Under the pieces are notes generated by a model. The model was not told where the DNA came from. It was given only the letters and a program-made list of their open reading frames with translations, and did not search any database. This document shows, one piece after another, positions 15,278 to 22,999 of a stretch of 64,000 nt of DNA (position 1 is its first letter; the number at the start of each line of letters is the position of its first letter). The translations under genes and the position numbers were made by a program. The DNA is from Lactiplantibacillus nangangensis (GTDB lineage Bacteria; Bacillota; Bacilli; Lactobacillales; Lactobacillaceae), in assembly GCF_005405065.1 (NCBI RefSeq), contig NZ_BJDI01000005.1:1-64000 (forward strand), given 5' to 3'.

Positions 15278-17419
15278 GTGCGATTCCCTTATATACCACA
15301 ATTGGATGAGAGTGATTGCGGCGTAGCATGTTTAGCAATGATTCTAAAAAAGTATCATTCCCATGTTTCTTCTCAAAGATTGCGTGAAATTTCTGGAACT
15401 GACGCTACTGGTACCACAGCATTTGGCCTCAAACTTGCGTTTGAACATTATGGGTTCACTTTTACGCCAATAAGCACCAATGATGGTTTCTGGGCAACTG
15501 CACAACCGAAATTACCCTTAATTGCGCATTTGCGTATAAATGAAAGTTATACGCATTACGTGGTAGTCTATCGTGTTAGTGGACATCAACTTTTTATTAC
15601 TGATCCAGACAAAGGAAAGTATAAAACATCATTAACGAATTTCATGAAAGACTGGACTGGCATTTTACTATTGGCAGAGCCAAGACCTGACTATAAGCCA
15701 ACGCAAAAAAATAATGACAATACGCTAGTGATTTCTGAACTTTTGAAAAATCAATCAAGAATAATTGCTCTGATTGTAATCACATCATTTATCGTCATAG
15801 TAATTGGAGTGATCGGTTCGTTTTATTTCGAAGTTTTGCTGGATTCAGTATTACCTCGCAAAAGTCAAACTCTGCTATCAACAATTTCAATTGGACTATT
15901 AACGTTATATTTTCTAAAATCTTTGTTGGATTTTGGGAGCAATGTTCTATTAAACAAAATGGGACAAAGAATAGGACTAGAGTTGATGCGAGGTTACATT
16001 AAACATGTATTAAAGCTTCCGCTAAACTTCTTTGAAACACGCAAAACCGGAGAAATTTTCACTCGTTTTTCTGATGCCAGTAAAGTAATTGAAGCAATAG
16101 CCAGCTCAATTTTGGTTATTTTCGTTGACTGTAGTGTTTTGGTAACGATTAGCCTTATTCTAGCTTTCCAGAATAAAATATTGTTTCTTTTCACAATATC
16201 GTTAATTCCAATCTATTTTTCAATCATGATATTTTTTTATAGTAGTTTGGATCGTGTAAATAAAAGAGAAATGGCATCAGGAGCTAAGTTTAACTCTGCT
16301 TTTATTGAGAGTCTAAAAGGGATTGAAACAATAAAAGCATATGGAGAAGAACACCAAGCTTTCAAAAAGCTTGAAAATCACTTGAATGATGTAATGAAAA
16401 AGACTTTTATCGTTTCCTTAGTTAGTGTTTTTTTAGAAGCTTGTAAACAGTTTATTCAACTCGGAAGCAGTGTCCTACTCCTATGGCTGGGAGCACGTTA
16501 CGTGATGGATAATCAGATTAGTATTGGTCAGCTGGTTACGTATAACGCTTTACTTGTTTTTTACATGATGTCACTAGAAAATATAATCCAATTACAGGCC
16601 AAACTACAAACGGCAAAAGTGGCTACTAATCGTTTAAACGAAATATTGGAAGTTAAGTCAGAACAACAAGTGAATACGAATGCGATTAACATGAAGTCAG
16701 ACCAGATACGGGTCGACAACTTAAACTTCTCTTATGGTCTCAATGCACCAATTTTAAAAAACGTTACTATAAGGATTGGTTCCAATCAAAAATTGGCTTT
16801 AGTAGGTGAAAGTGGTTCGGGTAAATCCACCCTTGCAAAATTAATAGTGAAGTTTTACAAACCAGATAGCGGTTCCATATACTATGATGGTCAACTTTCC
16901 GAGGAAGTTGACTTTAAAGACGTGAGAGAGAATATCACGTATGTCTCACAAGACTCTTTTTTCTTTAATGGGACAATCTGGGAAAACTTAGTTTTTGGCT
17001 GCAAGCATGAGCCTTCAAAACATAAAGTGTTGGAGGCATGTAAAATTGCTGACTTAACAAATTTTATTACTCAACAGCCAATGGGATTGCAGTCCATTCT
17101 TGACGAGAAGGGTGTAAATATTTCAGGCGGACAGAAGCAAAAAATCTCAATTGCCCGCGCTCTGATACAAAAATCTCATGTAATAATCTTTGATGAGTCC
17201 ACCAGCAGTTTGGATGTATTGTCAGAAAAGCGTGTAATTGACAATCTTTTAAAAATTTCCAATCGCACAATTTTGTTAATTACTCATAACCTTCCCGTTG
17301 CCCAAAAATGTGAAAATATTTTTGTGATGAAGAACGGATGCCTGATTGAACAGGGTACACATGACAAATTGATTCAAAAGCCCGGTATTTATGAGACCTT
17401 GTGGCATGCTTATCGTTAG
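15278..17419 (+). CDS. C39 peptidase-containing ABC transporter (PCAT)
   Basis: This 713-residue bacteriocin/pheromone exporter processes its own cargo. The N-terminal C39 peptidase has Q8, catalytic C14 (DESDCGVACLAM), H93 (THYVVVY) and D109 (ITDPDKG). About six membrane helices follow (about 160-430). The ATPase carries Walker A GESGSGKST, signature ISGGQKQK and Walker B VIIFDESTSSLD. It should cut after the GG of the pheromone precursor and export the mature peptide. The start is GTG 15278, 9 bases after the regulator stop, so translation is probably coupled. No accessory (LcnD/PlnH/ComB type) gene follows, although many class II bacteriocin exporters need one. Confidence 0.9.
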   Translation: MRFPYIPQLDESDCGVACLAMILKKYHSHVSSQRLREISGTDATGTTAFGLKLAFEHYGFTFTPISTNDGFWATAQPKLPLIAHLRINESYTHYVVVYRVSGHQLFITDPDKGKYKTSLTNFMKDWTGILLLAEPRPDYKPTQKNNDNTLVISELLKNQSRIIALIVITSFIVIVIGVIGSFYFEVLLDSVLPRKSQTLLSTISIGLLTLYFLKSLLDFGSNVLLNKMGQRIGLELMRGYIKHVLKLPLNFFETRKTGEIFTRFSDASKVIEAIASSILVIFVDCSVLVTISLILAFQNKILFLFTISLIPIYFSIMIFFYSSLDRVNKREMASGAKFNSAFIESLKGIETIKAYGEEHQAFKKLENHLNDVMKKTFIVSLVSVFLEACKQFIQLGSSVLLLWLGARYVMDNQISIGQLVTYNALLVFYMMSLENIIQLQAKLQTAKVATNRLNEILEVKSEQQVNTNAINMKSDQIRVDNLNFSYGLNAPILKNVTIRIGSNQKLALVGESGSGKSTLAKLIVKFYKPDSGSIYYDGQLSEEVDFKDVRENITYVSQDSFFFNGTIWENLVFGCKHEPSKHKVLEACKIADLTNFITQQPMGLQSILDEKGVNISGGQKQKISIARALIQKSHVIIFDESTSSLDVLSEKRVIDNLLKISNRTILLITHNLPVAQKCENIFVMKNGCLIEQGTHDKLIQKPGIYETLWHAYR

Positions 17420-17520
17420 AAAGAATTTATTAAAATTCAAATAATCATGTTCCTGGAACTGTTCTCTGGACACAATATAAAGATAATACTAGTTTGAGTC
17501 ATTGCAGTTCAGTAATATCA

Positions 17521-17561
17521 AGGGTTGACGCCTATTTTGGCATTTTCAACCTTTAGCCTTG
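17521..17561 (+). repeat. short dispersed repeat, copy 1
   Basis: About 41 bases from AGGGTTGACGCC to ACCTTTAGCCTT resemble 53449-53490 at roughly three quarters of positions. Both copies sit just before a bidirectional terminator in a convergent intergenic gap. The function is unknown. It may be the remnant of a small repeat family. Confidence 0.4.
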
Positions 17562-17568
17562 TGACTTC

Positions 17569-17615
17569 AAAAGACCCGTCTGATTGGCGTAAACTGCCAT
17601 CAGACGGGTCTTTGT
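17569..17615. terminator. bidirectional terminator carrying the right direct repeat of the island
   Basis: AAAGACCCGTCTGAT pairs with ATCAGACGGGTCTTT to form a strong hairpin with T runs on both strands. It serves the SGNH gene on the minus strand and transcripts from the island. Its first 33 bases (17569-17601) match the half-terminator at 11655-11687 at 30 of 33 positions. That marks the right edge of the island. Confidence 0.9.
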
Positions 17616-17624
17616 TTTGTTAAA

Positions 17625-18323
17625 TTATTTACCATACTTGGCGAGAACTGGACCAACGGTGGCGACGTATTCACGTTCACCTAAAGAATTAGGATGTAGG
17701 TTGTCGTCCACAAACCAGTTATCGTTACTTTGGCTAACATAGAGCCAGTCAACCAAATGAACATTCGAATACTTCTTCGCTGCGGCGGCAATTAAGCGGT
17801 TGTTCGGATCTTGCCACTTTTTGTTGGGTACACGGGTATTGACCCAAAAAATCTCGTGACTACTGCCGATTTGATTGATGATGCCATCGATACTCGCGGC
17901 ATCAGTCGGACCGTTCGTACCGAGATTGATCAAGACGTTTTTAGCCATGGTGTGATTATTTTGCAACTGTGTGACGATTGCCGGTGCCGCCGAAACCTGC
18001 CGACCAACTTTGGCATTGACGTTAAAAGTCCCAATAACTTGGTTTAAGTCGGCGGTCGTTCGAACCATGATCGAATCACCAATCCCGGTAACTTTAAGGT
18101 CATGCAAACGATTAAGTTCAGTCGTTGAAAGCTGATATTTTTCGCCGAGCTTCGAATCAGCGACGTCGTGGGTGGCGCCTTTAGTTTTGCCGTGGCCGGT
18201 AATGAAATTGCTAATGGTGACAACGCGCTTTTTTACGGTTGGCGTGGGAATAATGAGCGCCCCGCCAATGAAAATGACGGCGAAAATTCCGACGAGCCAA
18301 TAAATTAATTTTTGATGTTTCAT
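17625..18323 (-). CDS. membrane-anchored SGNH hydrolase/transferase (OatA C-domain-like)
   Basis: The product is 232 residues. An N-terminal membrane helix (about 8-27) is followed by an extracellular SGNH domain. The motifs in order are GDSIM (nucleophile Ser, block I), a Gly in KVGRQ (block II), NLGTNG (Asn, block III) and DDNLHPN (Asp and His, block V). This matches the extracellular part of peptidoglycan O-acetyltransferase OatA, but the eleven-helix acyltransferase-3 domain is missing. It could be a free-standing wall O-acetyl transferase or esterase. The reverse-strand start ATG at 18323 has an AGGAGGAG site upstream. Convergent with the island. Confidence 0.8.
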   Translation of the reverse strand: MKHQKLIYWLVGIFAVIFIGGALIIPTPTVKKRVVTISNFITGHGKTKGATHDVADSKLGEKYQLSTTELNRLHDLKVTGIGDSIMVRTTADLNQVIGTFNVNAKVGRQVSAAPAIVTQLQNNHTMAKNVLINLGTNGPTDAASIDGIINQIGSSHEIFWVNTRVPNKKWQDPNNRLIAAAAKKYSNVHLVDWLYVSQSNDNWFVDDNLHPNSLGEREYVATVGPVLAKYGK

Positions 18324-18528
18324 AAAAGTGCTCCTCCTTGGACGTTATTAGACTATCCTAGTGGCCGTGACCTGTCAATTGCCAGCCATAAACTTAGTGA
18401 ACGAACCACGCTCATCACCACTGACTACTTAGTGTTAAATGACTTTCTCAGCTATTTTCGAGTCGCCCCTTGGAAAGTCAACGGTGTCTTGTTAGACTGG
18501 ACTGAAAGGCTGTTGGAGGGGTGGTCAG

Positions 18529-19431
18529 ATGCAAAAAAAGACGATGGGGTTAATCTTAGCGAGTGTTGGGCCGTTTCTATGGGGGAGTTCAGGAACGGTT
18601 GCTCAGCATTTATTTAATACTACGGCGATTTCACCGTTGTGGTTGGTTTCAGTACGGATGTTAGTTTCAGGCGTATTATTGATTTTGTATGGACTGAGTC
18701 GGCGCTCGCCGGTGTTCGCAGTTTTCCATCAGCCCAAGGCGACGCTGAAACTCGTGGCGTTCAGTATTTTAGGCATGGCATCTGTTCAGCTGACGTACTT
18801 TATGGCGATTAGTACCGGGAATGCGGCAACTGCCGCAATTCTACAATTTTTATCACCAGTGATCATTATCATTTTCTTGGCGGGTGTCAATTGGGCCTGG
18901 CCAACTAAAATTGATGTGATCTCGGTCATTTCTGCGATTTTAGGGACGATTTTAATTGTGACTGAGGGACACTTGAATTCGTTGGCATTGCCTGTTGCAG
19001 CCGTTATTTGGGGCTTGCTAGCTGCCATTGGTGCGGCCGTGTATACCTTAATGCCACAATCATTATTAAAAACGTACGGCTCAATCGCTATTGTTGGTTG
19101 GTCAATGTTGATTGGTGGCATCATCGTGTCAGTGGCAACGCAAGCTTGGCGCCATTTTCCAACGTTAACTCCTATGGCGTGGCTGGAAGTCGGGTTTGTC
19201 GTCATTTTTGGGACGATGTTGGCCTATCTGTTTTTCTTACAGAGCTTGGAAGCAATTATGCCAACTACGGCCAGTGTTCTCGGAGCGATTGAACCTTTGG
19301 CCGCAACCATTTTAAGCGTGCTGTTCCTAAATGTGACGTTTAACTTTTATGGTATTTTGGGTGCAGTGATGATTGTGGGTGTCACAATTTTACAATTTAT
19401 CGGCGCCAAAGAAGCTGGATTTAGTGATTGA
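18529..19431 (+). CDS. EamA/DMT-family permease
   Basis: This is a 300-residue membrane protein with about ten helices in two repeated EamA halves. The first half includes GPFLWGSSGTVAQ, the second WGLLAAIGAAVYTLMPQSLL and GAIEPLAATILSVLFL, the usual conserved turn of DMT exporters. It probably exports a metabolite, an amino acid or a drug. The substrate cannot be predicted. GGAGGGG lies 8 bases before ATG 18529. It is monocistronic, divergent from the SGNH gene. Confidence 0.88.
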   Translation: MQKKTMGLILASVGPFLWGSSGTVAQHLFNTTAISPLWLVSVRMLVSGVLLILYGLSRRSPVFAVFHQPKATLKLVAFSILGMASVQLTYFMAISTGNAATAAILQFLSPVIIIIFLAGVNWAWPTKIDVISVISAILGTILIVTEGHLNSLALPVAAVIWGLLAAIGAAVYTLMPQSLLKTYGSIAIVGWSMLIGGIIVSVATQAWRHFPTLTPMAWLEVGFVVIFGTMLAYLFFLQSLEAIMPTTASVLGAIEPLAATILSVLFLNVTFNFYGILGAVMIVGVTILQFIGAKEAGFSD

Positions 19432-19514
19432 ACTATTTCAAAGTTGAATTGGGATAAAAGACAGTTGTTTTCTTATTAAATTGGTACCTTTAAACGGTTA
19501 AAATGATAATTGTG

Positions 19515-19534
19515 AGTTGAGTTAAGTCTCAACT
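19515..19534. promoter_or_regulatory. inverted repeat in the arsC promoter region
   Basis: AGTTGAG and CTCAACT form a perfect 7-bp inverted repeat with a 6-base spacer, about 10 bases before a TATAAC box and 36 bases before the arsC start. It could be an operator, or a hairpin ending transcription from the permease gene, though no T run follows. No regulator gene lies next to it. Confidence 0.4.
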
Positions 19535-19569
19535 TCTGTCAAGATATAACAAAACTCGAGGTGGCTATT

Positions 19570-19983
19570 ATGTTCAAGACAGCACAACAACTTTACTTTT
19601 TATGTACCGAGAATTCTTGTCGCAGCCAAATGGCAGAAGGTTTTGCCAAGCAACTCTTACCAGCAGATTGGACGATTCAATCTGCTGGGGTGGAAGTTCA
19701 TGGACTCAATCCGAAAGCTGTTCAGGTAATGGCAGAGGTTGGCATTGATATTTCGGCACAGCAGTCGACTTTAATTGATCCAGATTATTTACAACATTGT
19801 GATTTGGTTGTCACCCTTTGTGGTGATGCCCGTGACCGTTGTCCAGTGACGCCACCCAGCGTCAAAAAGTTACATTGGCCGTTACCAGATCCAGCACAAG
19901 CAACAGGTGATGAAGCTGCACAACTGGTTGTTTTCCGGCAAGTTCGTGATGAAATTAAGACTCGTATTCAGCAACTGGTCTAA
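19570..19983 (+). CDS. arsC: thioredoxin-coupled arsenate reductase (low-MW phosphatase fold)
   Basis: The product is 137 residues. The P-loop [13 protein letters not shown] carries C12 and C17-R18. Two further cysteines, C84 and C91 in [10 protein letters not shown], are the redox pair that defines the pI258-type ArsC rather than a plain tyrosine phosphatase. It would reduce arsenate in the cytoplasm using thioredoxin. The canonical GNS of the loop is ENS here. ATG 19570 is preceded by GAGGTGG. No arsenite pump or arsR is adjacent, so it stands alone. Confidence 0.85.
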   Translation: MFKTAQQLYFLCTENSCRSQMAEGFAKQLLPADWTIQSAGVEVHGLNPKAVQVMAEVGIDISAQQSTLIDPDYLQHCDLVVTLCGDARDRCPVTPPSVKKLHWPLPDPAQATGDEAAQLVVFRQVRDEIKTRIQQLV

Positions 19984-20020
19984 ACAGAAAACAACACTTC
20001 TTAGTCAATTTAAATCTAGT

Positions 20021-20054
20021 GGGCCTTCAGCAGAACTTGCTGAGGGCTTTTTTG
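20021..20054 (+). terminator. terminator after arsC
   Basis: GCCTTCAGCA / TGCTGAGGGC stem with a GAACT loop, followed by TTTTTT. Confidence 0.9.
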
Positions 20055-20194
20055 ACTGTCATTTGTGCAGATCGACACGAATTAGTTTCAAATAAAAGTC
20101 AATCTTTCACGATTGTTTTGCCCTAATCCTATTGAAAGTGGCTAGTACCGTGGCGTATACTTTTGGGTGTAAATAGACTATGGAGGGGTATGTT

Positions 20195-22036
20195 ATGGGA
20201 CAGAAAAAAGTTTGGCATTGGCTGTTAGGCTTAGTTAGTTTAGTGGCCGTGCTATTTGTGACACAATTAGCAATGCCAGCGCAAGCGGCAACGAATCACA
20301 ATGCTAAAGAATTCACCACCTCGGCTTCGGTCATCAATGGGCCAGATTTTAAGCATGCGGATACGATTGATATCCAGTATAAGATGGCCTTTGGTGAGAC
20401 AGAAATCAAGGCTGGTGACACGATTACAATTGACTTACCAGAAAATTTGCGGGCTAAGACACCAGGTGATGTGTTCGACGTGACTGACGAACATGGTACT
20501 AAAATTGGTGAAGCGGTCGTTTCAGATGGCAAAGTTGTTGTTACAATGAATTCGGCCTTAGAAGGTAAGACAAATGATACTTTGACCGTTAATCTGGCAA
20601 CAAAGTATCGGGGTGAAGATACTGGTGAGCAAGACGTTATTTTTGATTTAGAGAATGGTGAACAGAATACTTCCGTTATCAATATTGTTTCCAATGAAGC
20701 AAATTTGTCTAAAAAAGGGACCATCCAAGAAGATGGCACCATTAAATGGACCATTTTGGCTAATCGACAAGAATTGAAAATGAAAAATTTGTCCATTGCG
20801 GATACAATCGGTGATCATCAAACGATGGTTAAAAATGTCGAAGTCTACAATGGTGAATGGTCTAGTGCTACTTCATATAAGCGAAAATCTAAGCTTGATG
20901 AAGATGCTTATAATGTTAAGTTCAGCGATGATGGTTTTAATTTAGCCTTTAATGATACGGTTAATAACTTAATTGTCATTGACTACTACACTAAATTAAC
21001 TGATGAAGGCCAAGAACTCGTTGATTCTGGCTACAAGTATCGTAATAAGGCCATCATGACTTGGGGTGGCGGAACTTCTGGCGGCCCTAACTCTGAGGAA
21101 GCCAATGGGAAAGTTTCTTCTTCCAATGGGAGTAGTGGTATTGGTGGTGGGACTGATTCAAGTTCCAGCTCTAGTTCTAATATCATCAGCAGTTCATCCA
21201 GCATTATCGGATCATCAAGTTCAAGTCTCATCAGTTCTAGCTCTTCTAGTCTGAGTTCTTCAAGTTCATCGAGTGTGATCAGCTCTAGTTCATCGAGTGA
21301 GGCCAGTTCTTCAAGTTCATCGAGTGTGATCAGCTCTAGTTCATCGAGTGAGGCTAGTTCTTCCAGCTCATCTAGTGAGATTAGTTCTTCAAGTTCATCG
21401 AGTGAGGCTAGTTCTTCTAGCTCATCGAGTGCGGTTAGTTCAAGTTCATCAAGTGAGTCTAGTTCTTCAAGTTCGTCGAGTGTTAATAGCTCTAATTCGT
21501 CAAGCTCTAGTGTCACTAGCTCATCAAACTCAAGTCAGTCTGAATCGTCAAATAACAGTAGCGATACTAATTCGACCAGTGATTCTTCGGACGCAAATTC
21601 AAGCTCTGAAGACAACAATGAGACTGTGACTGAACCAGACGACCCAGAAGATAACACCGCTGTAAATCCTGATACTGATGAAGATACTGGGACAATTGAT
21701 GTCGATGCTGGTTTTGACGATAACTATGATGGCTCGACTACTGCGCCAGACGCTGGCTCATCTTCAATGGTCAGCTCAACTTCGAGTGTCTTTAACAGCT
21801 CAAAGTCTGGCGTAACGACGACTCCTGAACAAGCAACGTCACAACCTGAAACTGAGAAATCAAGTGCTAAAACGACGGTTTCACAAGCGGATGCCTTAAC
21901 ACCTGCTGCAACGGGTTCTCAAACATTGCCACAAACCAATGAATCTGCCAGCAATGATCATGCCTTGAAGGCACTTGGTCTATTGATCGGTGGGTTAACT
22001 TTGGGGACGAGTGCCTTATTACGGCATTGGTTTTAA
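20195..22036 (+). CDS. Ser-rich sortase-anchored surface protein
   Basis: This 613-residue wall protein has a signal peptide ending near AQAA. Two Ig-like adhesion domains follow (about residues 35-290), resembling the collagen-binding/SdrG-type fold, with a strand like DTITIDLPENL and an isopeptide-style closing segment. Next is a Ser-rich stalk (about 305-475) built of 9-residue units of the type EASSSSSSS. After it come an acidic Asp/Thr linker, the sorting signal LPQTNE, a hydrophobic helix and a short tail. Such proteins are adhesins linked to the wall by sortase. I chose ATG 20195 because GGAGGGG precedes it. The DNA of the stalk is a 27-bp tandem array that could change length. The ligand is unknown. 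Confidence 0.85.
   Translation: MGQKKVWHWLLGLVSLVAVLFVTQLAMPAQAATNHNAKEFTTSASVINGPDFKHADTIDIQYKMAFGETEIKAGDTITIDLPENLRAKTPGDVFDVTDEHGTKIGEAVVSDGKVVVTMNSALEGKTNDTLTVNLATKYRGEDTGEQDVIFDLENGEQNTSVINIVSNEANLSKKGTIQEDGTIKWTILANRQELKMKNLSIADTIGDHQTMVKNVEVYNGEWSSATSYKRKSKLDEDAYNVKFSDDGFNLAFNDTVNNLIVIDYYTKLTDEGQELVDSGYKYRNKAIMTWGGGTSGGPNSEEANGKVSSSNGSSGIGGGTDSSSSSSSNIISSSSSIIGSSSSSLISSSSSSLSSSSSSSVISSSSSSEASSSSSSSVISSSSSSEASSSSSSSEISSSSSSSEASSSSSSSAVSSSSSSESSSSSSSSVNSSNSSSSSVTSSSNSSQSESSNNSSDTNSTSDSSDANSSSEDNNETVTEPDDPEDNTAVNPDTDEDTGTIDVDAGFDDNYDGSTTAPDAGSSSMVSSTSSVFNSSKSGVTTTPEQATSQPETEKSSAKTTVSQADALTPAATGSQTLPQTNESASNDHALKALGLLIGGLTLGTSALLRHWF
21171..21540 (+). repeat. 27-bp tandem array encoding the Ser-rich stalk
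   Basis: Repeats of about 27 bases rich in AGTTCTTCAAGTTCATCGAG code for [E/V][A/I]SSSSSSS units. Some neighbouring units are nearly identical at DNA level, for example around 21265-21345, so slippage or recombination could shorten or lengthen the stalk. Confidence 0.8.
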
Positions 22037-22065
22037 ACACAATAGTTAAATAAATTTCAAATCGG

Positions 22066-22097
22066 GTGACCAGCAAAAAAGCTGGTCACTTTTTTTA
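22066..22097 (+). terminator. terminator after the Ser-rich protein gene
   Basis: Perfect 9-bp stem GTGACCAGC / GCTGGTCAC with an A6 loop, followed by seven T. Confidence 0.93.
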
Positions 22098-22130
22098 GGT
22101 GTGAAAAAGCGAATGCTATTGCATTTATAG

Positions 22131-22229
22131 TGAGTGATTACTCATTTTAAGAAAAAACTGACTAGAATTGAGTTGACAGACATGATCGGGTTGCTATAAT
22201 AGACTTTGCTTAGTAAGTGACTACTTACT
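22131..22229 (+). promoter_or_regulatory. promoter with two TetR-type operators
   Basis: TTGACA (22173-22178) and TATAAT (22195-22200), 16 bp apart with a TG extension, form a strong promoter for the ABC exporter operon. Two related palindromes flank it: TGAGTGATTACTCA (22131-22144) upstream and AGTAAGTGACTACTTACT (22212-22229) just downstream of the -10. The third gene of the operon is a TetR regulator, the natural ligand. Binding at the downstream site would block transcription. Confidence 0.75.
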
Positions 22230-22276
22230 CACTGGACGAATTTAAAATTAAAGTGAATTTATTAGGAGGCAATCTT

Positions 22277-22999
22277 ATGAGCCAAGCAATTATTGAGTTG
22301 CAACATTTAGCAAAAAGTTTCGGCAAACAGACCGTTTTAAAAGATATTAATTTAACAGTCAATCCGGGTGAAATCGTTGGGTTGATTGGACCATCTGGGG
22401 CGGGTAAATCCACGGTCATTAAAGTGACCCTTGGGATGGAAGTTACGAGTGGGGGCTCGGCCGAGGTCTTTGGGACCACGATGCCTAATCGAGAATTACT
22501 CGGACGAATTGGTTATATGGCCCAAACGGATGCTTTGTATGATGCCTTAACTGGACGTGAAAATTTAAAATTCTTTGGCTTGATGAAAGGAATCACTAAA
22601 AAGGTGCTCAATGAACAAGTTGATTACGTGGCGAAAGTCGTTGATCTGACCAGCGATTTAGACAAACGTGTTTCTGGTTATTCTGGTGGGATGATGCGGC
22701 GGTTATCGCTAGCAATTGCGCTACTTGGTAAGCCGGACCTATTGATCTTAGATGAACCAACCGTTGGGATTGATCCAGCATTGCGACGTCAAATTTGGGC
22801 TGAATTAGGTCGAATTCGGGATGAGGGTCGGAGTATTTTAATAACGACCCACGTGATGGATGAGGCTGAATTATGTGGCCGGGTCGCTTTGTTATTAGAT
22901 GGGAAAGTCATGGCGTTTGATGCCCCGGCGGCTTTGAAACAGCAATATCAAGTTAAAACGATTGAAGAGGTCTTTTTGAAGGCAGAGGGTGTTGACTAA
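22277..22999 (+). CDS. ABC transporter ATPase (DrrA/ABC-2 type)
   Basis: This is a 240-residue ATP-binding subunit: Walker A GPSGAGKST, signature YSGGMMRRLS, Walker B LLILDEPTVGIDP and switch H in TTHVMDEAE. The signature (SGGMxRRL) is typical of the DRA group, which powers ABC-2 permeases that export drugs, peptides or lipids. AGGAGG precedes ATG 22277 by 7 bases. It overlaps the permease gene by one base and shares the TetR-controlled promoter. Confidence 0.88.
   Translation: MSQAIIELQHLAKSFGKQTVLKDINLTVNPGEIVGLIGPSGAGKSTVIKVTLGMEVTSGGSAEVFGTTMPNRELLGRIGYMAQTDALYDALTGRENLKFFGLMKGITKKVLNEQVDYVAKVVDLTSDLDKRVSGYSGGMMRRLSLAIALLGKPDLLILDEPTVGIDPALRRQIWAELGRIRDEGRSILITTHVMDEAELCGRVALLLDGKVMAFDAPAALKQQYQVKTIEEVFLKAEGVD

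Noticed and set aside
11655-17615. Identification as the known plantaricin (pln) locus
   Set aside because: The pheromone differs from PlnA and PlNC8IF, the regulator boxes differ from the pln TACGTTAAT repeats, and no plnEF, plnJK, plnGHSTUVW genes are present.
21031-21516. Long reverse-strand reading frame rich in Leu, Glu and Asp
   Set aside because: It is the antisense of the Ser-codon repeats of the surface protein. It has no ribosome site and its composition follows from the repeat.
21171-21540. Regularly repeated DNA as a possible CRISPR array
   Set aside because: The units are in frame, encode Ser repeats inside a sortase protein, and there are no unique spacers and no cas genes.
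20195-22036. Mobile element or horizontally acquired adhesin island around the Ser-rich gene
   Set aside because: There are no transposase, inverted ends or target duplications, and the neighbours look like ordinary chromosomal genes with their own terminators.
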